From positions 56,450 to 120,449 of the forward strand of contig QNGE01001265.1 of the NCBI GenBank assembly GCA_008508345.1: a stretch of DNA of 64,000 nucleotides, given 5' to 3'. Under the pieces are notes generated by a model. It saw nothing but the letters and a program-made list of their open reading frames with translations, made no database searches and was not told where the DNA came from. The position numbers and the translations under genes are program-made. Below, in pieces: positions 46,791-57,544 of this stretch (position 1 is its first letter; every line of letters starts with the position of its first letter). This DNA comes from Paragonimus westermani. Taxonomy: Eukaryota > Platyhelminthes > Trematoda > Plagiorchiida > Troglotrematidae.

Positions 46791-49700
46791 TTCGGCTTCC
46801 TGCCATCCTTCATACGATTTTGTGTTGAGACTCCCACTACCTCCATTGCTTCCTTCCAATATTTGGCAACCTGACTGTATACACTCCACTGCGTTACGTA
46901 ATGTGTCGCGCCGTAATCAATGCACTGTGCAGCAGAAGTGAGAAAACGCAGTTATACTAAACTTGGCTCCATCCAGAGTACTTCGGATACTTCACACATG
47001 TCTGCTGCATTCTTGATGATTAATTCATTCTCCCCAAACGTGAGTAGTTGACTACCTCAAAGTTAACACTAACAATTTAGGGAGTGCTTGAAGCGGGCGT
47101 GTTGCGCAGAACAATAGGTTGACATCCTTACCTCAGAGCATAGCCATCTGAACCAGTACATACCCTCTGTCAGGCTGGGCGGACTTTTCTGCTGACTAAA
47201 AATTACCGGCTTTCTGAAGTCCCAGAAACATGTATCCGATACTGTCTGTGGAATATGTCTGGAGACAACCATGGAATATCCCAAATATCGTTAAGGTTGA
47301 CATTCATGTCCTTCACATCCTATATACGCCCATTCATTTTTTCCATCAAACGCAACAAGCCACAAATCTGTACACATGCTACTGTTGATCAGCATAGTCT
47401 TCATCTACCTAATCAATGAAGAAATAATTGGTTTGTTATCGATGCTTGACTGTTGTGAAGTCATAAAAATGTTCTAATTTAGATTAGAGATGTAGAGAAG
47501 GATATGCATAATTCCGGTATACTGAAACTCAGATATTGAATTCGAAGATGTTCCATCTTGCGAAAAGTACAACCGGATTAAAATCACTTGTACGACAACT
47601 TCTTGTGCTTTTTTTGCGGCGGCCAGTTTTATTGCTCGTTTTTACTCATAGATTATTCAATCACACACCGGCAGCGTTCACGTCATTAAACTTAGCTGGT
47701 CGTCATAACGTCTTCAACCAAAAACTTAATCTATGTGGGCCCTGGCCGAACAGAAGAACTCCACCTACGTTACTTAGCCTACTGTCGAGTACCTTTTCTG
47801 TTCATACTGATTGATCACTTTTCCACCTGACACCACACTTTAGTCGATGATTGTGTCAACAAAAATTCCTTTTTGACATCTTTTGAATACGGCTCACCAG
47901 TCACCTGTCGTATATAGTTCATCTGATAGGCTCGACCGGCTCTCGTTACGAAACATTCCCTTCGTATCATCCTCACTTTTACCTGTTATCAGCTGACCCG
48001 TTTGGCTGAACGTGGAAATAGGCGGTCGATTATTCGCTCATGGCTTATTTCTCTGTTATGAATGGTCATTTCTTGGAACTATGGATCGACGATTATCTCA
48101 CGATTATTCTCATTAGCATTCAGTGAGATACTTCACTGTTCTTAACGATGACAGACGAGCAAATACCATGCAAACTACTTAGGTACGAACCCCTGCGTAA
48201 GCTTCTCTATCCCACCCACTGGTAATTAGGCTCTATGAACACGTTCGCCCGTCATTGCCTCCATAATGTCAGTATCCAAATGTAACTGTACGTGATCACG
48301 GCGATCTTGTGGAAGACTTTCTGCTTTGAAGCTGTGAGGCCTACCTGACGTATCTGGCAGAGTGGCAGGTAATGCCGTACATTTTCTGTGTCGCTTGGAC
48401 GCTATTAACCGATAACATCTTGTCGAACTTGGTCCATTTTTTGTCAAACAAGAGGTCTGTGTTGGTACCCTAGGGGTTCAGTGGATAATCTACTGTTGTT
48501 AAGTCTGGCAAGGTTGTGTGAGAGTGAGACTAGTAGCCTCGATGTAAATATCACTTGTTCCGAAATCGGTTGTAGCGTATTTTTTTTGGGAAATAACCTT
48601 AACTACAGCTTGAGAATAAAGTGTTATTGACACGTTCACGAACGTTTTCGTGGGTTTGTGCGTTCAAGAAAATCCTTCGGTTCCACTCAATCTACTGAGT
48701 GCGTAAAGACGGCGGTTGTTGACAGACTGTTTGTAGTACGATATTCCAAATCGTGGTGAATAATAAAAGTGTGTTACCACAGCAAACAGAACCCCTCCTG
48801 TCTTCATCCGCCATCTGCTTCCTGAGCTGTTCACAATCGTGGTCGTTACTATTTGATTTTCTCAGGTGTATGGGCGAAAAAAATGAACAATCCTCTGGAT
48901 TGGATAGCAATTAAATAGTAGCAGATCAGTGGCATGGAAGCTATTGAGGGTGATTGTGGAAAACAAGAACGCGAATCGTGCAATAAATAAACTATTAGCA
49001 GTACCTTGACAACAGATAAACAAAACGATTGTATTAATCATTGAGAACTTTTCATACGTTACAGTTATTACTTTTAAATTCAAAGTCTATGATGAAGAAA
49101 AGTTTCTGGCAATAAGAGATTAAACACAAAGCTTTGAGAAGAGATTTTCATCAAAGTACCTCTGAGAAATTGACTTTAAAATCTGTTAAGCATATCCTTG
49201 TGAAATATGGAGTAATTTCTCCCTGGATATTCAAAAATGTACTAAAACTACTATAGATATCAGTAATGCACCCGACCACGATTAGTTTACATATAAAAAG
49301 GCTTTATGTGGACGAATTGTGCATCACTTTGCGTACACCTCGAGATATTCAGCAAAGCAGACTTTAAGCTTCCCGAATTGTTCTCGCGGACGGACATTCT
49401 CTTACCAATCTAAACATATGTGTCTTCATGTACCTTACCTTCGCACCTTTGCTTGACCGGTCTGGTGTCGATGTGGGGACATGCCATGCCACTACACTTT
49501 GGTAGACTTGTGTGTAGTGTTGCAAATGAAGGAGTGTGTAGGCGCAAGCGCGCGTCTACCTACCCAGCTGCTAAAGCACGTGCATCCAGTTCACAGCTCT
49601 AGCTTCAATAATAGTCATGCAGAAAAAATAAGTGGCTTGCGAACAGGTAATCAATAGTAGTAATCTTTCAAAACCAACTTTGTATGTTTGTGTGTAAGAC

Positions 49701-49890
49701 TGTCTGCGATCGAACACCGGCTATCAAAACTATGCGTCTGTTTATTTTCTTTATGAGATAAGATGTCAAATTACTGACTTATCCAGTCATCGACCGATCA
49801 GAAGGACATTGCTTTTGGTTCGAGTCTGAATGCTTACCCAATCCCAAATCATTCACTCCTGATTAGTTTCAGCCAGATAAAAACTGGCTG
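46791..49890. other. No firmly supported gene
   Basis: Open frames at 47069-47284 (minus), 47536-47814 (plus), 48226-48447 (minus) and 49420-49602 (plus) are of ordinary length for this composition and lack good splice context. The 48226-48447 frame has a balanced charged composition (KAESLPQDRRDHVQLHLDTD) and is the least poor of these. Confidence 0.22.
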
Positions 49891-49910
49891 CTGATCGTCG
49901 TTTTCGAAAT

Positions 49911-50099
49911 GTGCATTTAGAAGGAGAGTTGGTTGGCTGTACACTACCAGAGAACAAGAGTTCTGAAATTCACTATTTGGATCCAACCGTTGTACGTACT
50001 TTGATTTATATAGACGTCAAATTTAAAGCATCCACTTTTCAAACCCCAGATGATGAATATCGAGAGTGTGAAACGTTGGAAACGTTAATCACAGATTAA
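49911..50099 (+). CDS. Candidate terminal exon, unidentified
   Basis: Open on the plus strand from a TAA near 49876 to TAA at 50097-50099, with an acceptor-like GAAATGTGCATTTAG inside. From that AG the peptide reads GELVGCTLPENKSSEIHYLD, TVVRTLIYIDVKFKASTFQ and DDEYRECETLETLITD. It is acidic and evenly mixed, unlike the surrounding AT-rich noise. No donor follows before the stop, so it would be a last exon. Confidence 0.38.
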   Translation: MHLEGELVGCTLPENKSSEIHYLDPTVVRTLIYIDVKFKASTFQTPDDEYRECETLETLITD

Positions 50100-50421
50100 C
50101 CACCCCCAATTTCACACAGTAAATTGGTAGCTGAATGAATCTGTAGATTCAATCAAGATGAACGTTAGCAAGGATGTGAAATCTAAATACGTCGACCGTG
50201 CCATCCGCTCAAATTCATACTAATACAAGACATTATTAATTTTCCGCACGTGTAGTGCCACAAGTAATTTACCTAACTAGCAAGTCTTGAGGTTCCGTTG
50301 GCTAAGGATGTGGTGAAACTCCACCACTGATATGGTGAGCAAATTACCTTAATCCGTCTAGGGCTACGTCACCGTGATTTACCTAACGACTGTTGGAAAC
50401 ACCGTACCCCCAACTGTACAG

Positions 50422-50538
50422 AAGTCATCGGTTTGTTCTACGTAATTTAGAAGGCTATCTATTCCGAAATGTTCTCTATCAGAGATTGTTTATATGGATG
50501 CCACTGTTACGCTTGGACCGTGAACCGGAGATCCTATT
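50422..50538 (+). CDS. Exon candidate truncated by an inverted duplication
   Basis: A strong acceptor (GTACCCCCAACTGTACAG) opens a frame of 38 codons: HRFVLRNLEGYLFRNVLY, RLFIWMPLLRLDREPEIL. It then runs straight into the inverted copy that starts at 50539. Past that junction the frame is antisense to another exon. After the far end of the duplication, LTDYFEFNVHSE can be read at 51002-51037. This suggests, without proving it, that the duplicate landed inside this exon. Confidence 0.3.
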
Positions 50539-50998
50539 TAGTCATCTGCTGCATCAAAAAATATTTGTCGTTGCTGCAACCGACTGGTGTAAGGTGCGAT
50601 GTGGACAGATGATGACTTGGCGCGGTTAACCGAAGTCGCCCACCAAGATGTTAACCAGTGTAGGGTGGGTTCGTCTTCCGGGTTGAGACCCTCGCGAAAT
50701 ACAGCGTCAGTGGTTACGGGCTTTGGATCAGGTGGCGGCTGATCAGGCTCAGTGACGTAAATGTCGTCACCGTTTAGCCAAGTTTTCTGCGAATGTGAGA
50801 CAGTGAAAGCCATAAGGGGGCCATCTTTCTGATAACACCTCACTCTTAAGTGAGTATGAGCTCAATTGATTCTAGCAGTTAGGTTCCCTTCTTTCTCCCT
50901 TTATTTTCTTGGTCACAGCTTGAGTTATGTTTTCATGGTTGTATGGCAGTTAAGCATTAGTGCGTATCACCCACCTACTGTTTTCTTTAGTGATGATG
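50539..50998 (-). repeat. Inverted, truncated duplicate of the 54006-54465 block
   Basis: These 460 bp match the reverse complement of 54006-54465 with only about three differences (coordinates sum to 105004 along the whole length). It carries most of the exon at 54176-54473 on the minus strand. It stops before the donor: after FFDAADD it meets an immediate stop. This copy therefore cannot be spliced as the original is and is best seen as a duplicated pseudo-exon. Confidence 0.95.
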
Positions 50999-51599
50999 GT
51001 GTTGACTGACTATTTCGAGTTTAATGTGCACTCTGAGGTTTACTTATTCTTTCCATGCCTGTTCAGTTCGCGTACGTTAACCAATTTGGACGTAACGTCA
51101 ACCTAATTGTTAGCCTTCATCTACTGTCCACTAGCAGTAGTAAAAAATTTATGATATGCACTTGATATGAAGTCATGATTCTTATATATCTCACTGGACG
51201 TGATGCTGAAAAGTTAAACAACATTTTCGTTGTGTTGTGGCGCAAATTTGAAGTCAAGTATGATGATATACCTTCGTGTTGGCCAAGTCTTTCCAGGCGG
51301 CAATGCAACTTTGTCTAATTAACGGGTTAATTTTACTCTGTTGAGTTGCCAGGATCTTTTGCTTGAACTGGGCTCCACACCGTTTGCGTACAATGTGCTA
51401 AGGCAACTCTTAGCTACACCCACTGTTTATACTGTGATTTAAGGCGGTCAACTTCTAAGTGTAACGTAGGTCTTTTCATTATCATTATTGTTTTAATCTT
51501 TGATCCGAGTAACAAAGAGATACAAATGTGGAGAGAGAAAAGGAAGGGGTTGCAGGAAACGGAGTGAAGAACAATAACGTTTTTTGAAAAATAAGAAGA

Positions 51600-52231
51600 A
51601 TAAAAATGATTACAGTATGCAGAGACAGGTTCACCTTTGGCTGCTACAAACTAGCGTGTCAAGAGGCAAATCAAATCAATGGTGTGGATGGTAGCGAACT
51701 TCCCCCACAGGTAGATGACACCTGCCAGAATAATTCAGCGGGTCAGTTTAAGCTATCATGTCTGGTGGATATGTCATCGCCTGAGCCCCCTAAGGTTTCT
51801 TCCATCTACCAGCAGCCACACCTTAAAAGAAGGAAGCTACAGTCGCTCCGCCGGCATATGCAATACGTGATTGTTCGAATTCACTATCTCAGTTATCTAA
51901 CTAACCGGAGGAGACAGTGATGGTCTGGCGTTGAGATTCCAGATGCATCTTCCACAAATCTTGGCCAGGTCTTTGAATCATAGCGCAAACCAGAGCTTCC
52001 ACACACATTGTAAACTCTGCCTTTAATTAACAGGTGGACGTTTATGCAACGCCACGATTGGTGGAAGTTGGTGAACCTAATAATTATTTTTGCTGTCCCC
52101 ATGGACACCTCATCAACAATAATACAAGCTGAAGAGTTGACACCACTCAAGTAGGTGGAGTGATCAGTAGTCCAGAGTGGCCTACCCGTGCTAACAAAGA
52201 AGGCGTATATCCTAGCCTTATTCCGTGACAA
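51600..52231 (-). mobile_element. RTE-type LINE fragment, 3' part of RT
   Basis: Minus-strand landmarks of the RTE carboxyl region are present. They are GVNSSACIIVDEVSM (from YLGS...DEVS), RFTNFHQSW, HLLIKGRVYNVC and YDSKTWPRFVEDA (usually YGSETWPLRVED), and FDH-like TPDHHCLLRL. Further on, in shifted frames, come VLHMPAERL and GAQAMTY. This corresponds to the same part of the element as 34.2-34.6 kb. The copy is frameshifted and inactive. The 104-codon plus-strand ORF at 51606-51920 is its antisense. Confidence 0.75.
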
Positions 52232-52521
52232 AACTCTACACGTTGAAGTTGCAGACTGTATACTATATATGCCAGCCGCAATATTTGATCAGTTCAGCAT
52301 GGTCTACGTATTCTGGGTGGAAGTACCGAATGGAACAATTTCTTCTGCCTACTCAATATCACTCGTCTTCCTAATTGACAGAAGCCTCGCCCCGAGATTC
52401 TCGGAACATCTGACTACCTCTTCTGTGATGGCGTCTCACTAAAGCGTATCGTGGTTTGCAAGGTATACAAAAGAATACAAGAGATGTAAATTTATTGAAT
52501 TTCTTGGTGTATTTATTGCAG

Positions 52522-52695
52522 GTGAAAACAACGGACATCGGCATAAACTTGTTTGATGAGAACCATAGCGATTACAACACAGACGCTGCAGGACTTCGTT
52601 CTTACAGCCTTTTCCATAGAATCACTGTTAAACATAACAAGATTGTGACAGACGCGTGTTTAAAAATGTGCAATGCCAAGCTGTTTGACAAATAA
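52522..52695 (+). CDS. Candidate terminal exon with excellent acceptor
   Basis: TTCTTGGTGTATTTATTGCAG is among the best acceptors in the window. It opens 57 codons in phase 0 to TAA: VKTTDIGINLFDENHSDYN, DAAGLRSYSLFHRITVKH and IVTDACLKMCNAKLFDK. It has two cysteines close to the end. The composition is coding-like. It lies between the two arms of the 50.5/54.4 kb inverted duplication. I do not recognise the protein. Confidence 0.45.
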   Translation: MKTTDIGINLFDENHSDYNTDAAGLRSYSLFHRITVKHNKIVTDACLKMCNAKLFDK

Positions 52696-52699
52696 TACG

Positions 52700-53490
52700 A
52701 ATGAACAACCCACCATACTGGGCCACGGTGATTGTAGACAGTTACAGCCTTTGCCGCGCCAAACTTCATTCCAACATCACTACAGAAAGTGACTACCAAA
52801 CAATTTATCGAGTAAGGTTAACGTAAATCGCCTTCCAATTTAGAAACTCCGTTCACGCCGAAATCACCGACTGGTAACATAACTTGACATATAGGCCTAC
52901 TTCAGTCCGCAGCTTGTGTGCCGCTTTCGATTGCTGACCCTTCAGAATAATCTCGTTCCACATTAGTAAAACTCCTACAACAAAATTCTCATCAGTACTG
53001 GGGTCATTGATAGCTTAAGTTCCAACAATCACAGGTTTCCTTTAAAAACAAAGAGGTAAACACTCAACTACCAACTTTTGAATTAATGTCAGACTCAAGC
53101 CTCAGTGTTTGTGTCTGCTGAGGGCTCATTTCATTCGTAACGTCCCCTTCCCACACGAAGGATCTTTAGCAAACGTACCAGAATGATGGGTTGTTCTAAA
53201 AAAACAGTCTATGTGTACTTTCGGACCAGCATCGTATGGTTGTTACCTTGATTCATCGATTTAACAGTAGACACATATGGTGTAATATAAGAGGACGTTG
53301 AACAAGAATATCGGAATTAGCGCTTGGTGTGGTAACTGACAGAGTAAACTAAATGGCGGACGCTGTCGATCACTGCCATTCTTCTGCCAGATAAAAAGCA
53401 TTCAAACAAAAACGACTAGACATCCGACACGACCCGAACGTGTGTCGTTTGAACGCCAGACTGAGCCGAGTTGAAAGAACTGAGAACAGT
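52700..53490. other. No supported gene
   Basis: Unremarkable sequence between the exon above and a minus-strand exon. Confidence 0.25.
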
Positions 53491-53496
53491 GACTCT

Positions 53497-53757
53497 CTAA
53501 CGGAGCTGGCTCTCTTCCGTTATGAATAAGACTGACAATTGGAACACTTCAGTTTTCATCCAACTTCCATGCCCTATCTGATCGAGTAACTTCGAAACAA
53601 GATTGAATGTGTCTGACAACTTCGTGTTGCAGAAAGTTGATAACCGTTCGGATATTTTATTCCGAATGTTTATATTCCACACGATGTAGTGAAACTCAAT
53701 CATAATTAGTTTCACTCCAGCTAACTTGTAGTTGTGTACGTGTTGGAACAATTCCAC
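53497..53757 (-). CDS. Helical coding exon, minus strand, unidentified
   Basis: On the minus strand a frame of 86 codons runs from just after a TGA to a TAG. It reads VKLIMIEFHYIVWNINIRNK, ISERLSTFCNTKLSDTFNLV and SKLLDQIGHGSWMKTEVF. A possible acceptor (CAACTACAAGTTAG) would begin the exon at about AGVKLIM. The Leu/Ile pattern suggests an amphipathic helix. No donor of quality precedes the stop, so this may be a last exon. Confidence 0.35.
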   Translation of the reverse strand: MELFQHVHNYKLAGVKLIMIEFHYIVWNINIRNKISERLSTFCNTKLSDTFNLVSKLLDQIGHGSWMKTEVFQLSVLFITEESQLR

Positions 53758-54005
53758 ATTTCAGGGGTCAGTCGGACTGTTCCCAAACACAAACTGAAAA
53801 GTTTGAATTCGCGTAAACGAGTGGAAGTTTGTTTCATACCAGTTCCCGTCCACACTTTTGCAGGTTATACGGTTTAATGGAATTACCAAGTCGGTCAGTG
53901 TCCCATAGTTCATCTTTCAACACATCCAAATAGGTTAACATTTAATTTTTCGTTCATGAAAAGGAAGCAATTTGAAGAAACTTCCATTGTTTACCTCATC
54001 GCCAT

Positions 54006-54465
54006 CATCATCACCAAAGAAAACAGTAGGTGGGTGATACGCACTAATGCTTAACTGCCATACAACCATGAAAACATAACTCAAGCTGTGACCAAGAAAA
54101 TAAAGGGAGAAAGAAGGGAACCTAACTGCTAGAATCAATTGAGCTCATACTCACTTAAGAGTGAGGTGTTATCAGAAAGATGGCCCCCTTATGGCTTTCA
54201 CTGTCTCACATTCGCAGAAAACTTGGCTAAACGGTGACGACATTTACGTCACTGAGCCTGATCAGCCGCCACCTGATCCAAAGCCCGTAACCACTGACGC
54301 TGTATTTCGCGAGGGTCTCAACCCGGAAGACGAACCCACCCTACACTGGTTAACATCTTGGTGGGCGACTTCGGTTAACCGCGCCAAGTCATCATCTGTC
54401 CACATCGCACCTTACACCAGTCGGTTGCAGCAACGACATATATTTTTCGATGCAGCAGATGACTA
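54006..54465 (+). repeat. Presumed source copy of the inverted duplication
   Basis: Partner of 50539-50998. Coding and splice signals extend beyond the repeat on the right (donor at 54474), so this copy appears to be the original and the left one the duplicate. About 3 kb separate the arms, and an RTE fragment lies inside. Confidence 0.95.
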
Positions 54466-54473
54466 TCTGGCAG
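54176..54473 (+). CDS. Coding exon, well supported, unidentified
   Basis: The exon is 298 nt (99 codons plus one nucleotide), from GTGTTATCAG to CTGGCAG|GTTAGT. The peptide reads DGPLMAFTVSHSQKTWLNGD, IYVTEPDQPPPDPKPVT, TDAVFREGLNPEDEPTLHW, TSWWATSVNRAKSSSVHIA and RLQQRHIFFDAADDYLA. Proline-rich, acidic and Trp-containing stretches make it clearly coding. An ATG at residue 6 could be the start if this is a first exon. Near-perfect conservation in the inverted copy (one residue changed, H to Q) reflects recent duplication and not selection. An RTE fragment on the opposite strand lies in the following intron. Confidence 0.62.
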
Positions 54474-54533
54474 GTTAGTTACACGCTCCAACCACTTAGG
54501 TCTGTGGTGGCGTAATCCACTTTCAGTATTCAA

Positions 54534-55085
54534 TCACAAACTTTCGTGGTAAACTGTTTGAAGACGGCGCCGGTCTCTTGTTTGAGCTGTATGAGTATTG
54601 GCAAAGGAGAACAACACTATGTCAACATGATCAAGATCAGTCGTTTTTTCCTTAGGTAGAATGTATTTGCTCGCGCTGCGTACTTCTTTCATTATTTCGT
54701 CCACGACATAAGTGAACGAAAATGGTGGAAGTAGACAAACTTGCCTCACGCCACTCTTGGTGTTAAAATTGTCAGATAGTTCCCAGTGTGCTCCTAGCCC
54801 GAGGTGACGTATGGGGATGCAGAATCGACAGTATACTAACATACTTAGTCGGTACACTCCTGCGTTAAAGCGATCTTAAAAATATAGGTCGATCCACCGT
54901 ATCAAACACGCCTTTGTAGTCGGGAAGTACGGCAGTTTCTGGTTGGCAGTACATATGACGTGGATCCAGAATTCGACGAAAGGCGAAAAATCGTTCAAAA
55001 CACCCTCGTCCAGGTAAAATATCTTGCACGCTCTCCTCCTATTCTCCGCCTCTGTCGTCCACACGAGTTGGGAAAATTGAATCAC
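54534..55085 (-). mobile_element. RTE-type LINE fragment, RT core
   Basis: The minus strand reads YKGVFDTVDRPIF (motif A, near 54.9 kb), VPTKYVSILSILHPH, WELSDNFNTKSGVRQVC (usually SGVRQGCPLSP, near 54.75 kb), FTYVVDEIMKEV and TTDLDHVDIVLF (the YADD site, lost) near 54.63 kb. At least two frameshifts separate the pieces. With 51600-52231 this covers most of one RTE RT, but the two are 2.3 kb apart with exon-like sequence between, so they are probably separate insertions. The fragment lies antisense in the intron after the exon ending at 54473. Confidence 0.8.
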
Positions 55086-55089
55086 AAGT

Positions 55090-56750
55090 TTTACTAACTT
55101 CTCCGCACCTTTAAAAAGTGCAGGAGTGAAATCACCTCGGTTAGTTTTCCAATCGTGTATGATAACTGGAATGTAATTGTGGACCTCAGTTTTAGTGGGC
55201 GGTCTTAAATCTACCGACCGAGGACTACTGTGGTTTGAAACATACTATAATCACTTAAAGTCACTGGTGTGTTTACCAAAGTCCGATTGCACTCGTTTTA
55301 TGTCTGGTGTTCAATATCTCCCTCTCCAGGCAGCATTAAGCGATCTGTCGATTTGTCAATGTCGGTGTACTCCCCACTGAATGTATTATCCACCAGTTTC
55401 TTTCCTTGTCCGTTGTCAAGGGATTTCGCACTTTTGCAAGAATTCTAAGACGTTTATAACGTTTCAATTGTAGTTCCCATAGGAAGGTAGTTGGTTTCAA
55501 TGTTCCGTCATTTAGCGATGAACGAAAATTTTGCAGAGAAAACCTTCTATGTCACACCTCTTCTCGCCCCTCAGAAATGCTCTAAATATGCTTCCACATC
55601 CTCCACCAGATCTGAGCGAAAACTGTTAGTTGCACGCGCCGGTTTTATTATTCATGTATTATTTCTTGTTTGATCCGACTTCTGCACAAAACCAAGCTTC
55701 CTTATGTTCTAGTTAACTACTGAACTGAGATAATGTGTTTTTCTCCCAAAATGATAATGACTGTGAACATTCACTGACTTCCACGAGGCTCATGATCATC
55801 ATTATCGTTATTATTTTGTGACGTTCAAAATTAGCGAATTGCCCTCCACTTACTGAGGATGAGTATTCGAAGGGTTAAAATTCGACTCCTGACTTCTTCG
55901 CGAACTTAAGCACCTTTTTGGAATTTGTTATGGCCGCAAAAGATGCTCGGTCTACAGGGTTATTTGTTTAAAGACATCCAACACAATGTATCCGAATATA
56001 TGAAACGATAAACGTAAACAACAATTTGCATGGCTGCAGTGTATTCATATCGTTGGCAAGAGTGTAGTCACAATCTGTCTGGTGATAAGTCACACACGCG
56101 TCCAATAGCCGCTTTTGGTCCCTGGTTTTTCTGATGTTGAGGTTTGCCCTTTAATTTCCACGCGCACAAATTCTGCTATACTACACAGGAACGAAGTAGC
56201 ATGTTTCAAGACAATTTAAATGGCATTCAGAAACATCTATACAGCTGTTCCTGTGTGGCTAGTGATCTGCCCCTCCTTCTTGGTTAGCGAAAGACTGGGT
56301 ATAACATGCATCCGTCGATATCATCGCTTAGTTGTTTAGATGCTTTCCAAGTCGCGTCTTTCAAATAAGGATAGAAGCTGAGCGGCAGCACTGTTAGCAC
56401 CATCGTGCTCGTAACTAGCTTGATTCATTCCATTCGAAATTGCTTATAAATTTATAAAAGTAAACGGAGTTTTCCCGTAAGTAAGTACCTTTTATAATCT
56501 CAAAAATAGCGGTGTTTTCAAGATTACGCCAACTCAGCCAAAACAATTTCACGAAATGAGATTTCCACAGAAATGCAAGTATACATCTTTCGTAGGGAAT
56601 TGTACGAATGTAATTCGGTTTACCACATTTTTCCCACTTTTTCGGTTTAGTCCTACGTCACTCATCTTCAAAACCGATTACCAGAAGATGTGTTGAAAAA
56701 TTTGTTCTAAAAATTGCTCAACAAACCAAACATTACTGATGAGTAGTCGG
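55090..56750. other. No supported gene
   Basis: AT-rich, with an imperfect ATC/ATT run near 55797. No exon or repeat match was found. Confidence 0.3.
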
Positions 56751-56756
56751 GGATTT

Positions 56757-57030
56757 AGTTTATTTTCAAGTTGACCATCACTCACGTTTGATCGCAGCGT
56801 TCGTATTCAGATAGACTTTCCAGCCAGCCTCTTTCGAAAAGAAGCACTAGACTCGAGTTTCGCTCTCATTAGAGCTCATCAGTAGTGCATATCCTTGCCA
56901 CGGCCGGGATTTGGACTCCGGCCATTCCAATCATCAGGCAACCGTGTTGACCACTGCGCCATTCACCTCACATTAGGCGCGACCGAATTATCAAATCTGA
57001 ACGCTCAACCACTCTCGCTTGTGAGCAATG
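56757..57030 (-). mobile_element. tRNA-headed SINE carrying a hammerhead ribozyme (Sm-alpha-like)
   Basis: On the minus strand the element begins with a tRNA-like head: A-box-like TGGCGCAGTGGTCAAC, then B-box-like GAGTCCAAATCC flanked by a pairing GGCCGG/CCGGCC stem. It continues into a hammerhead and ends with the tail CGAAAGAGGCTGGCTGGAAA. Schistosome Sm-alpha retroposons have the same order of internal pol III promoter and hammerhead. It encodes no protein and would need LINE machinery in trans. A second copy is at 62.9-63.1 kb and fragments are at 33.4, 43.6 and 46.7 kb. The plus-strand ORF at 56895-57185 is an antisense shadow. Confidence 0.75.
56844..56888 (-). ncRNA. Hammerhead ribozyme, apparently intact core
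   Basis: On the minus strand: GCACTA, CTGATGA, stem II GCTCT-AATG-AGAGC, GAAA, stem III AC-TCGA-GT, the cleavage triplet GTC, then TAGTGC. GCACTA and TAGTGC pair perfectly as stem I (six pairs), stem II has five pairs, and all conserved core positions are present. Cleavage is expected after GTC at 56850. Stem III is only two pairs with a UCGA loop, which limits activity of the monomer. This can be read directly from the sequence; activity is inferred. Confidence 0.8.
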
Positions 57031-57331
57031 ATCAGGTTGCCCGATCGTTCGAGAGGAGACAGTTTTGTTTTCACTTTGGTGGCTGTATGTTGTTACACTT
57101 AATAACGTTCCTTCTCCGGGGCAGGAAGAATTCCCCCATTAAATTCAATTGCGGTTTGCTGAGGCGGTCGCAGTCAATCGACTGAAACCGACCTTGTGTG
57201 TTCAGAAACAATTGCTCGTAAACTTGACCCTTCCCTGGACCTAGTGACCTTTACTTTTTTGTTTGAAGAGTCCAAATGAGCCTACTCTCTACGATAGCGT
57301 GTTTAGATGTGTGAAAAATTCACGGATGAAG

Positions 57332-57467
57332 CAGGTAAAACTAAGTTAGTACATCCGAACCGTACACAGAACGGATATGCGAAAATATATTGTGCGTTGT
57401 GTTGACGTTCATTATCAAGTAAATCCTTGGTTGTGGCTTAACCAAGGATTTACAGGTAAAACTAAGT
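57332..57467. repeat. Short direct repeats flanking a 106-bp segment with a perfect hairpin
   Basis: The 15-mer CAGGTAAAACTAAGT occurs at 57332-57346 and 57453-57467. Next to the second copy, 57419-57432 and 57440-57453 form a perfect 14-bp inverted repeat (arm GTAAATCCTTGGTT) with a seven-base loop. The direct repeats could be a target-site duplication around a small insertion. The inner segment has no other recognised feature. Confidence 0.7.
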
Positions 57468-57544
57468 CGTCAAGTTCTACTTAATGATTTGTACAAGGTC
57501 TTACCAGTTTAAAAAAAGAAATTTTGTATTACTGTTTACTAGCT

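Noticed and set aside
51606..51920. 104-codon plus-strand ORF with good composition
   Set aside because: The minus strand of the same bases carries RTE LINE landmarks (HMPAERL, GAQAMTY) continuing from 52.2 kb, so the plus ORF is an antisense shadow.
56690..56730. CTGATGA on the plus strand
   Set aside because: There is no stem II and no GAAAC box follows.
56895..57185. 96-codon plus-strand ORF
   Set aside because: It lies antisense over the tRNA-like head of the hammerhead SINE.
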